DNA of 64,000 nucleotides from Artocarpus heterophyllus (lineage: Eukaryota > Streptophyta > Magnoliopsida > Rosales > Moraceae). The translations under genes were made by a program, and so were the position numbers. Location: positions 24,707,126-24,771,125 of the forward strand of contig CM046343.1 of the NCBI GenBank assembly GCA_025403435.1, given 5' to 3'. Within the stretch, counting starts at the first letter, position 1; the number at the start of each line of letters is the position of its first letter. This document shows positions 35,574-46,043 of this stretch, piece by piece. The notes below the pieces were generated by a model. It was not told the origin of the DNA, searched no databases, and saw nothing but the letters and a program-made list of their open reading frames with translations.

Positions 35574-38249
35574 TGTAACACCCCTATATGGGGGTTAACA
35601 GTTTTTAATGAGATAAAATAAAAATAAATAGTAAAAGTAAAACCTTAAAAATAAAATTTGCCCGGGACTTAAATGAAAACTCTCAACTCAAAAATAAAAA
35701 TATAAACGACAAATAAACCACAGTTTTAATGTAGCACCTTAAATTTAATAATATAAACTGTTGTCATCATCATTTTAACCCTCATCACATTGTAATACAG
35801 TCACAGAAAGTAACAATTGATGCTTACATTATCATGAAGAACATTCTCAACAATTGAAGCAGTCCCAATGTAATATAGCTACATCACTTCCTCAACTATA
35901 TTTCTCGTAGCCACCTCACACTTAGTGAGTCCTGAAAAGATATAAACATAAGGGAATGAGCAACACTATGCTCAGTAGAGAAAGCCATTACTCACCTCTA
36001 TCATTACCACATTAAAATCTGCATGGTTAGTAAGTCACATCATATTTCAGATTATGAGGTTTATTATGATCACATCTTATGGATACCGTAGTTAATCATT
36101 ACCAAGTGTCATAATTACACATTTATACAAATATTACCAATCATCATTGTTCCTAGGTATCCATGTTAAATTGAGTATCACTCAACTCATCGAAACCCAA
36201 ATGGGTGCACTTGATCACCCTATAAACATTCCAAGGGTGTTCCGGTGAGGGGACATCAAGCCCCGAGTCCTCACCAAATTGATTCCTGTACAGTGTGTTC
36301 TGGGACTTTCAACCCAAGGAAGCGTCATCGCCTTCCCCCTATTTTACCTTTTAGGGTATCCATGCCCAAGGACGTAACCGTCGCCCTTTTCATGTCTCAC
36401 AATTTCTCTATATTAAATCATTATTAATAGAGTTAATTTTCCTAACCATGCTTCTCAATTTATAACATGTGTCAATTCATTATGTTCCTCGCCGTACAAT
36501 ACAAGACGAGTCCATGTCATAGTTTCATATGTGATACACATATAATATCAGTTCAACATAGATATATATATATATTGCGGCAAAACAATCAATTTTAATT
36601 CTATAAAAACCTCACAAAAGATGAGTAATAGAATCCCTACCTTTCAAGCTTATCAACAATCTTTTAATCCTGGAATCAGTTAACGTTAGCTCCATACTCC
36701 CTTGATCCTAAGGCGTGCATAAGGACAATTAAAACTAAAGCACAACATACAACTACATTCATAAATAAATCATGTGTAAACCTATCTTACTAGTATGCCA
36801 TTAAAGCTTTTATATAAATCTCTTTTGAATACCACAGTAAACAATTTTTGTCTTAACACAATATAAAATGTGAACAAGTAATCTATATGTTTTAGTCCCT
36901 AATAAGATTCATCAATCACTTAGGATAATATTGGAAAGGTTGCAAGACATTAAAGAATTAGGTGGTGAGCAAAGATGGGTTCTTGGTTCAGGTTAGTAGT
37001 TGGTATACCATAACAAACTGGCAGATTTACTAGTTTCCAATACAAAAATTGAATAATTCTTAGAAAATAAAATACAACTCCGATTTAGGTTTATGATAGC
37101 TCGTTAGAAAGCCTAGGATGCTACTTTTCAAATATGCAAACCAATTCATAAAATTCATTTTAATTTAATCTTAGAATTTCAAGAAATAACCACTGCCCAT
37201 AGAGGTATTACAAAGTTTAACAATATAAATTTTCTGTCTAGGGCATATACACTTAGACTTCATACATATGCTCCAAAATAGCAACAAACATATACTTAGG
37301 TTTAAGAACGCAAATTTGAATAATCCTTTAGTATAAAAGAAAATTTATAAATGAAAGACTAAATTTGTTCATAAGATTCTAACCTCGGATTATGGTTAGT
37401 TGGAAGCTTGAAATGGCTTCAAAACAGGTTCCTTTACTTCGGTATGACTGAAATTCTTGCTCAAATGGAGGTGATGGTGGCTGATTTTTATGGCTGCCTT
37501 GAAGAAGTTCTCTAAGTATTTTGCTTCAGCAAAGAAATGAGAAGAAGAGTGTGGGAACCGTGGAAGAGAAAGGAAGAAAAGATGAAGTCTTTGAAGAGAA
37601 GTGATAGAAACAATTATAGAGGAGACATGTTGAAGCATGTCACGGAGGAAATAAAGAAAATGAGGGTCAAGAGTAGTTGGAAAAGATATCCTTATGTCTC
37701 ATCTAAAGACTTTAACACACATAATGCCAATATGACATTTTTGAGATTTATTAGAAGTTCTAAGGCTTTTTAGTAATCATACTAAATAAATATAGGAGAA
37801 TTTTAGAAAATTTAAAAATAGATAAAAATAAATATTATAAAATAAATTTAAATGAAGCAATTTTTTTTTTATACATTAAAAATTAATTTAATTACCTCAA
37901 TACCCGTTAGGAGAATAACGGGTGTCACAAACAACAACTCATAAGTTGTATCCGTCAAATTGACCCCGTCTAAGGAGCTTAAATCGCTGAGACCCAAACC
38001 ATATTCGGTAAAACAACACATATTTACCTAACTCTAACCTAAAATACTTTAGATCAATTTTGCTTCTATATTCTTTAGAAGTAGTTTGTTTCAAACTTTC
38101 TCATGCAATTGAAAATTCTTTAGAAGTGGTATTTTTCAAACTTTTTCATAAAACTAATAAACTTCAAAAAAAACACCTCAAAAGTTGTATTTGTCAAATT
38201 GACACCATCTAAGGAGCCTAAATCGCAGAGACCCAAACCATATTTGGTA
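35412..38249. repeat. tandem duplication (about 238 bp) split by a solo LTR
   Basis: Unit 1 is 35412-35573 plus 37935-38012; unit 2 is 38013-38249. Both start with ACAACACATATTTACCTAAC and end with GAGACCCAAACCATATTYGGTA, and both carry AATTGACMCCRTCTAAGGAG near the end. Joining the two flanks of the solo LTR reconstitutes the layout of unit 2, so the duplication existed before, or at least independently of, the LTR insertion. Confidence 0.75.
35574..37929 (-). mobile_element. solo LTR, 2356 bp, with 5-bp target duplication AACAA
   Basis: The ends are TGTAACACCCC and GGGTGTCACA, giving TG..CA on either strand, and the segment is flanked by AACAA at 35569-35573 and 37930-37934. There is no internal coding region or second LTR. 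A solo LTR from unequal recombination is the simplest reading. The TGTGACACCC-type start is typical of plant Ty3/gypsy LTRs, which suggests minus orientation; this is inference. The small frames inside (for example 36245-36427 and 37638-37396) are not genes. Confidence 0.85.
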
Positions 38250-39641
38250 GGCTTATTAAAAGTCATTATTATAGCCTTTGGAGGATAAGAAGAATTAACG
38301 TTTAAATGATAGGAGAGGAAAACCTAATAGGTCATTTTCTTGCCACCATCAAGTATGGTATTTATTGGATTTGATTAAGTGTTGCATAATGCTTCGGAAT
38401 GGACGATAATAGGTAGAATTTCGATAACATGCATTTGTGCACGTCCTAAAATGTTTAGTAGTCATCCAAAATTTAGCACATGCTTTCTAACTAGCTCATA
38501 TGATGCACATGACTGCGTTCTCATCTAAAGTTTAACAGTTGTCTATCGTTTTATCAATTTTAGACATCTAAAACAAAGGTAATTTCTGTTGTAAAACCTT
38601 AAAAATATACACTATTAGATTTTTTAAAAACACTTTATATTTGTTTAAAAACTTTCAATGTGATGTTGATTAGATCCAACAGTCAAAAAGGCCAGTATTA
38701 GGTATTGTTGTAGAAAGATCCAAAACAAATACTCAAAAACAAAAAAAAAGTCCACCATTTTACATTTGGCAATCATGGAAGATGCATTCAAATTTTACAC
38801 TATCTGTAACTAGGCATGTAAACAAACAAGATGGGTCGGGACTTGCCCTCAACCCATATCCTCCTAAAAGTAGGCAAGGGCAGAAAAAGAAGCCCCATCT
38901 TTGCCCCATCCTGCCCCGCCCCATCCCGCCCTGCCCTGATCCTTGATACCCATGCTATTAGGAGCGAGTACCCACCAACGCTTTCTAACATGGTTACTCG
39001 CAGCAAAAATCTTAACTTCATAATTTAGTTCCCGAGAGTTTATGTGAAACATGTAATTAGTCATGCAATTAGGGATAGGGACCCATAGAAAGAACTTGTT
39101 AAATATTGAGAGTTGTGCATACGATCTCACGCTACTACCTCCCTCCCTATAGTGTTTAAATTGGAAAAAAAGTCTTCCTCGTTTTCAAATTTGCAAACCT
39201 TTTCACTTAAAATTAGTTTATTGTCTTACTCAATTTTTCCAATCCAAACAACAGAAAACCGTTGTATTTTGGAGGAATTTTGATTCATCTAGTAAGAGTT
39301 CGATATTATGTTCCTCTAGCTTCATTTTCTATTTGTTTGGCACTTTAACTTTGCATATTAGTAATTTGGAGGTAACCAGCATAAATCAAGGCTGATGAAG
39401 AAAACAAACAATGTTACCATTTCACACGGACACTCCAATAGATAGGATAAAAAAAAAAGGCAAAATTTTGGGGGTACTGTGTAGGTTATTAGAGAGAAAA
39501 TATGATGAAAACAGAAAGCATTTTCACTTATAATAACTCCCATCAAATCAGATTTGCCAACAACATAAACCAGGCAGCAATTTGCCCTTGGAATAGCAGA
39601 AATACAACGTTAAACCTATGACTAAGATCACAACAGCATCA
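38250..39641. other. intergenic sequence with a CCCCATCCTGCCC-rich patch
   Basis: At about 38825-38955 GGGTCGGGACTTGCCC and repeated CCCCATC/GCCCTGCC words form a GC-rich low-complexity patch often seen in small plant transposons. Open frames on both strands there come from composition. No gene is supported. Confidence 0.45.
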
Positions 39642-40114
39642 TGTTGGAGTTAAATCCAATTTATGGGTTAATATGTTAAATAAATATGTATTATAGGATA
39701 TCAGATAAGGTTAACCCAATTAAAGTGATTAATTTGGGTTTTAGGCTTTTAATGCATCATTAAGTGTAGGCCTCTTATTTGTAGATATCAAAATATAATT
39801 ACTAATTTTATAATGGGCTAAATTGGTAATTAAAGATAACTGACATGTGCAGTTATATAAAACGATTGTGAACACCAAGTCAGTACATATGTTTTTTTTC
39901 TGGCACCCATCTTTAGAGAGATTATATAAGAAATACAGACACTCTGTCTAAAGGAAGGCTTACGTACTAGACTTAAAAGATCTTCAATCTCAAGACCGAG
40001 GTTTCTAATCCATGGATTCAAGTTCGCTTTTCATTCTTGCTAATTCTCTTGGTGATTTAACATGAACGATCCAGGTTTAATAATAGTTTTCATCTAAGAT
40101 TAAGTTTTATAACT
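39642..40114 (+). repeat. 5' LTR of the rearranged copia element
   Basis: It begins TGTTGGAGTTAAATCC and matches the 3' LTR throughout, including ATGGGTTAATATGTTAAATA and GGCTTTTAATGCATCATTAA. The terminal CA has decayed (ATAACT where the 3' LTR has CCAACA). Confidence 0.9.
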
Positions 40115-40115
40115 A

Positions 40116-40129
40116 GTGATATCAGAGCC
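40116..40129 (+). other. primer-binding site, degenerate initiator tRNA-Met type
   Basis: GTGATATCAGAGCC follows the 5' LTR. It differs by one base from the usual TGGTATCAGAGC core. A more decayed version lies in the inverted arm near 43070 on the minus strand. Confidence 0.7.
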
Positions 40130-40314
40130 TACTCATGTTAAATCATTGATAATTAATTTATTTTCCGGATTTGATTCTTGTAGAAATTCTCAAGTTTAAC
40201 AATCTATGTTTTTTGAATTGTTGAATTTGAGGACAATATTGGAGATTTTTTTAGTTTAATTTTTCTAGGCATTTTTTTTATGGGTTATCTTTAAACCCAA
40301 TTTAGAAAGAAAGG

Positions 40315-40599
40315 TTGCTGATGGCAACCTTTACCACCACTGGCACAAGGAATCTAGACGCGACAGTTGGGCTGCGTCGGCAAGGACAGCCGCGACCTGT
40401 GTCGCGACAAAGTGAGCCGCCGCTTAAGGAAGAAACAAAAAAAAAAAGGGGGGGAGTCTTTGTTATGGCCGGCAGCAGGCCCTGCCACCACCAACATCAA
40501 CTTCCCTTGGCTGCGGCCATTAGGCCGCGCCAGAGAAGGATAGCCATGGCATTTAGGTGCCGCCTAGTTATCATAGGGCTCGAAACCCCGAGGGTTTGA
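40315..40599 (+). other. GC-rich leader segment with a 94-codon open frame
   Basis: This GC-rich segment lies between primer-binding site and gag and is also present, inverted, at about 42610-42880. The open frame MLMATFTTTGTRNLDATVGL and onward is Arg/His/Pro-rich and matches nothing I know. The inverted copy does not keep the same frame, which argues against coding. It may be leader sequence picked up from a host transcript. Confidence 0.3.
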
Positions 40600-41070
40600 A
40601 GCAGTCTCTGGGCTGCAATCCACAATTGCAAAGTTACTCACATGGACCCGATTGAGCCCATAACTAAAAAAAGAGCTAAAGGCTATATGGCCCGTAGCAA
40701 TATAAAAAAATTAAAATAAAAAAAAAGGGTCTATGTGGCCCTTTTAGGCCTTTGGGCTAACACGAGCCCAACTGGGCCCATGACACAAGGAAATGGGTGG
40801 GTTGGTTCAGGATCAAGGTTAGGTTGACCCGACCCAGTCCAGCCCTAACCCAGTCAACAATTGACCGGTTGACTTTAGCCAATTTTTTTATTTTTTATTT
40901 TATTTTTGGTCATTTTTATGCAATTTTAAATTTGAATATTGGTATTTTTATATATATTCTTGAGATGAATTAATTGAAGCAATATATTGCTAAAGTGACC
41001 TCTCTTGTGGAAATTAATTTGTTTTAGGATAAAAACAGTTGTGTCTATCTAACTTATGTGAATATTGATC

Positions 41071-41894
41071 GGTACCTTTCGATTCATCTGGTTTCTTTTG
41101 CTGTTTCTTTTGAGGTGCCATAAATGTAGCTTCCTTATTCTTGTTCCATTTCTTCCCTTTGTCCTTGGAAGTACTAGCCAAATGAGAACTTTCTGTCTTC
41201 TCCTGCTTCAGCCATTCCTCTTCTTGCACACAATGTGAGATGAGCTCATTAAGAGGCCAATTCTCCTTTTGGCAGTTGCAGCTCACCTTGAATTGACTGA
41301 ATTGCGTGAAAAGAGATATAAGAACCAAATGCACAAACAAGTCCTTAGGGAGGTCAAGCTTAAGTGCTCTTAACCTTAAAGCAAGATGAGACATCTTCAT
41401 AATATACTCCTTGATGTTCCCTTTTCCTTTGTATCTCATGAGATAAGACTTGCCAAAAGTGTACTAGTTTCAGCTTTTTTATTCTTGGCAAATCTCTTTT
41501 TAATATCTTCGAGGAACTCTTTGGTTATCTATATCATTTCCGATGTTATGCCCCTGAATGCTTCCGGAATAGCCTTCTTCATGATCATCATATACAAGCG
41601 ATTTTTCTTCTCCCACTTTTCCATGTCCTTTTCATTAGAAGAGCTTTTATTTGCAAGAGATTTAAGAGAAAGAACCCTTTACACAAGGTTGAGATCCATG
41701 ACTTCAAGAACTATAAGGAGGTTCTCTTGCCATAATTTGAAGCTGATGCCATTCAGCATAGGAATGAAATTAATGTTGGCAATAACGTTTGAAGCAGAAC
41801 TAGTAGTTGAATCAGAAAACAATATAACAAACAAAAACAAGCTCACATAAGAGTCCAAAATAACAATAATAAATCCAAATAAAGGTAACCTCAT
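41071..41894 (-). pseudogene. copia gag N-terminal part on the inverted copy
   Basis: An ATG at 41894 begins a frame with FIPMLNGISFKLWQENLLI, the usual start of a copia gag. After stops and frame changes, 41439-41071 reads MKMSHLALRLRALKLDLPKD, ELISHCVQEEEWLKQEK and KKPDESKGT. Gag binds the element's RNA and forms its particle (family knowledge). The frame leaves gag at the junction near 41071, before the zinc knuckle, which is present only in the plus-strand part at 43345. Confidence 0.8.
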
Positions 41895-44800
41895 CTTAAG
41901 GTACCGGATACTCCATTAATATTTAGTCTTTTGATAAAAATATTAACTTGTAAGTGATATCTCAGTGTAGTAATCAAATGCTGACAATAAGAACATGTCA
42001 AATAATAAACCTTCCTTTAGGTCGATTTATTGCTTCTATGTAAAATCGAATAATTGTCACGTGTTTGCCACCACAGGTGTATATGCAATTCTGTCAAATA
42101 TTGGCCTTCCTTTAGGCCAGTCAATATTCACATAACTTACATGGATACAACTGTTTATATACTAAAACAAATTAATTTTCACAAAAGAAGTCACTTTGGC
42201 GACAATGTTGTTTCAATTAATTCATTTACAAAAAAATATATAAAAATATCAATATTCGAATTTAAAATTGCACAAAAAATGACCAAAAATAAAATAAAAT
42301 AAAAAATTGATCAAAGTCAACTGATCAACTATTGATTGGGTCAAGACTAGACCGGGTCAGTGGTCAACCCCACCAAGATCCTGAATCAACCCACTCATTT
42401 TTTTGTGTCACAAGACCAGTTTGACCCATGTCATCCCAAAGGCCCGAAAGGGCCATATAGACCCTTTTTCATATCGTTGCGAGCTTAGCCTACAACTCCT
42501 TTTTCAGTCACGGGCCCAATTGGGCTCATGTGAATAACTTTATAGCTCTAGGTCGTAGCCCAAAGACTGCTTCAAACCCTAGGGGTTTCAACCCATAGGA
42601 TAACCAGACGGCTAAGTGGCCGCCAAGCTAAATGTCACGGTCAGATGGCCAAGGTTGTTCTTCTTCGGCATGGCCCAACAGCCACAGCGTGGGGAAGTCG
42701 ATGCTGGAGATGGCAAGGCTTGTCGTCGGCCATAACAAAGACCCCCTCCCCCTTTTCTTTTTCTTTTTTTTTTTTGTTTCTTCCTTAGGCAACTGCCTCT
42801 TCCTCGCTTTGCTGCGGCCCAACGGCCACATCCAGATTCCTTGTGCCAATAGCGGTAAAGGTTGCCGCTGGCCACCTTTCTTTCTAAATTGGGTTTAAAG
42901 ATAACTCATAAAAAAATACCTAAAAAAATTAAACCAAAAAAATCTCCAATATTTTCCTCAAATTTAACAATTCATAAAAACATAGATTGTTAAATTTGAG
43001 AATTCCTACGAGAATCACATCTAGAAAATGAATTGATTTCCAATGATTTAACATGAAGAGACTCTTAATACCACTTATTGTAAAACTTAATCTTAGATGA
43101 AAACTATCATCAAACCCGAATCGTTCAAGTCAATTCAAGGTGAGCTACAACTGTCAAAAGGAGACTTGATCTCTTAATGAGCTCATCTCACATTGTGTGC
43201 AAAAAGAGGAAAGGCTAAAGCAGGAAAAGATAGAAAATGCTCGTTTGGCTAGTACTTCTAAGGACAAAGGGAAAAAAGGAAGAAGGATAAAGAAGCTGCA
43301 GTAACAGCACCTCAAAAGAAATAGCAAAAGAAACCGGATGAACCGGCAGGTACTGGTTGTTTCTTTTGTGGAGCTAAAGGGCATAAAAAGAAGCACTACA
43401 CTAATAGTGCACTTGGCGTGCTAAGAAAGGTATGCTTCTTAATTTGGTTTGTTCTGAGTTTAATTTAACTTCAGTACTTGGACACATATGGTGGATATAT
43501 TCTGGTGGAACAACTCACATCAGTGTGTCTATGCAGGATTGCCTAAGTTGCCAAGAGCCAAGTTATGCTGAAAGATATGTCAATGTAGGTGATGGCAAGA
43601 GAGCTCAAGTTGAGGCAATAGAAAAATTTATATTATTTTTAAAGGCTAGATTTTATTTGGATCTTAATGAGACATTTATTGTATCATCTTTTAGACCGAA
43701 TTTGATTTCTATTGTAGTTTTGTACAAATCTAGTTATTCTTGTTCATTTGGGAATGGAAAATTTAATTTCTTTCATGATTCAAAATTGGTTGGTTCTAAT
43801 TCTTTGTTAGATTATAATAATATTTATTGAATTGGTACAATTCCTTTATTTAATGAATCCCTGTAATTAAGTACACGAGGTATAAAGAAAAAATTAACCA
43901 GTAAGAATTCGGTTGTGTTATGGCACAAGAGATTAGATCATTTCTCCAAACAGAGAATAAAAAGACTTGTGTCAAACAAAATTCTAGACCCTTTACATTT
44001 AATAGATATTGATGTTTGTGTTAACTATATAAAGGGGAAACAAACCAATAAAAGGAGATTTAACGCCAACAGGACTTTGGACGTCTTAGAACTTATATAT
44101 ACAGATATTTGTGGGCCATTCCCTACGGTTGCTTAGAATGGTCAACAACATTTTATAACATTCATAGACAATTTTTCAAGATATGATTATATATATCTCA
44201 TTCATGAAAAGTCACAATCGTTAGACAAAAATTATAAGGTTGAAGTTAAGAACCAACTTAGCAAAAGGATCAAAAGTGTTAGATCTAACCATAGTGGTGA
44301 GTAATATGATAGATATGAAGGTTCAGGTGAACAACGTCCAAGACCGTTTGCTAAGTTCCTAGAGGAATGCAGTATCATCCTACATTATACTATATCGAGT
44401 TCGCCCACTATGAATGGTGTTACTAAAAGATGAAACAGGATGCTTTAGGACATAGTAAGGAGTATGATTTCTCATTCTACCTTAACAGAATCACCTTGGG
44501 GTGAAGCACTTAAGACTACAGCATATATAATTAATAGGGTTCTAACTAAAACGATTGCCAAAACCCCTTACAAACTTTGGATGGGCGAGAAACCTAATTT
44601 AAAGCACTTATATGTTTAGGGACGTCCAACTTAGGCAAGGCCTAATAGGCCTAATGAAAAGAAATAGACTCAAGGATGGTGAGTTGCTATTTTATTGGAT
44701 ACTCTAAAAAATCCAAGGGATACAAGTTTTATGATCCCACAACTAAGTCAATTTTTTAGACGGGAAACGCCAAGTTCTTTGAGGATGTCGAGTTTGTTGG

Positions 44801-44900
44801 GGAAGATAAGATTAGGGACTTTGTTTTTGAAGAGGAATATGCTGATATTCCTACAGCTATTATTGACACTGATCAAGCTCCTATGCTTGACATTGTTCAA

Positions 44901-45272
44901 TAAGCAGATCCAAATCAAGACAATGTCGGAGAATCTCTCATTTAAAAAATTGTTCCAGAAGAACAAATTCTACTACCTCAAGAATCTATGTCATTAAGGA
45001 GATCCACTAGAGAAAAAAGAAGTATGGTGCCAGATGATTACGTTGTATTTCTTCAAGAACATGAGTTTGACAATGTATTTCTCCAATAAGCAAATCTAAA
45101 TCAAGACGATGTCGGAGAACCACTCAATCAAAAAATTGTTCCAGAAGAAGAAACTCTACTACCTCAAGAATCTATGTCATTAAGGAAATCCACTAAAAAA
45201 AGAAGAAGTGCGGTGCCAGATGATTACATTATATTTCTCTAAGAACATGAGTTTGACATTGGTGTGGTTGAA
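44901..45272 (+). repeat. 186-bp in-frame tandem duplication in the copia pol
   Basis: Two adjacent units start at 44901 and 45087, each with AAATCAAGAC.ATGTCGGAGAA, TTGTTCCAGAAGAA and TGCCAGATGATTAC. 186 bp equals 62 codons, so the duplication kept the frame when it arose. It lies in the variable spacer between integrase and RT. Confidence 0.85.
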
Positions 45273-46043
45273 GATGATCCAATCAACTTCTGTTAGGCCA
45301 TGGAAAGTTGTAAATCTCAAAAGTGGATTGATGCTATGAATGAGGAGATAAAATCCATGAAGAACAATTACGTTTAGGATCTTATCCCATTACCTGAAAG
45401 AGCGAAACCCATTAGTTGCAAAATGATATTCAAGGCCAAAAAGGATTCGAAAAGCTATGTGGAGAGGTACAAGGCTTATCTTGTCGCAAATGGCTTTATA
45501 AAAAAAAAAGGCATCGATTATAAAGAGACTTTCTCTCTAGTTTTATCGAAAGACTCTTTTACGACAATAATTGTGGCACATTTTGACCTTGAGTTTCATC
45601 AAATGGATGTTAAGACTGCATTTCTCAATGACAGCATTGATGAAACAATCTATATAGTACAATTGGAAAACTTTTGTCAAAAGATACAAAAAGGATGGTT
45701 TGCAACTTAAAGAAATCCATCTATGAGCTTTAACAAGGTTCTCTTCAATGGTATTACAAATTTCATCAGGTTATCATCTTATTCAGTTTTGAGATGAATG
45801 TAGTCGATGATTGTATATACCACAAGTTTAGTGTGAGTAAGTATATTTTTTTAGTTTTATATATCAATGACATTTTGTTTGGCAGCAACAATATAAGCTT
45901 ATTGGACAAGACTAAGAGATTTCTAGCTAAAAATTTTAAGATGAAAAACCTTGGTGATGCTTCTTTGATTTTAGGCATACAGACACATTAGGATCGCTTT
46001 TGGAGTATTCTTGAATTATCACAAAAAGGCTATATCGAAAAGG

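Larger units (their letters stand above)
40053..43125. repeat. inverted repeat, about 1-kb arms (40053-41070 and 42119-43125)
   Basis: The reverse complement of 42119-43125 follows 40053-41070 in order: the LTR tail (TCTAAGATTAAGTTTTA), the primer-binding site, AACAATCTATGTTTTT, TCTCCAATATT in inverse, the GGAAGAAACAAAAAAA tract, a GC-rich part with GTCGG and GCCCAA words, a GACTTT..GGTCATTTTT stretch, and ACAGTTGT...TATGTGAATATTGA. About 1.05 kb between the arms is the gag continuation of the minus copy. The left junction lies at about 41064-41076 and the right at about 43120-43128; both show only a few shared bases. Confidence 0.85.

Noticed and set aside
35574..37929. Interpretation as a complete non-autonomous element rather than a solo LTR
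   Set aside because: No internal pair of direct repeats, primer-binding site or polypurine tract could be found between its ends.
38800..39130. Overlapping frames on both strands around a CCCCATC-rich patch
   Set aside because: Low-complexity sequence; no frame has protein-like composition or splice context.
42612..42898. Three overlapping frames of 73-88 codons
   Set aside because: They are the GC-rich leader of the inverted copia copy, open on both strands because of composition.
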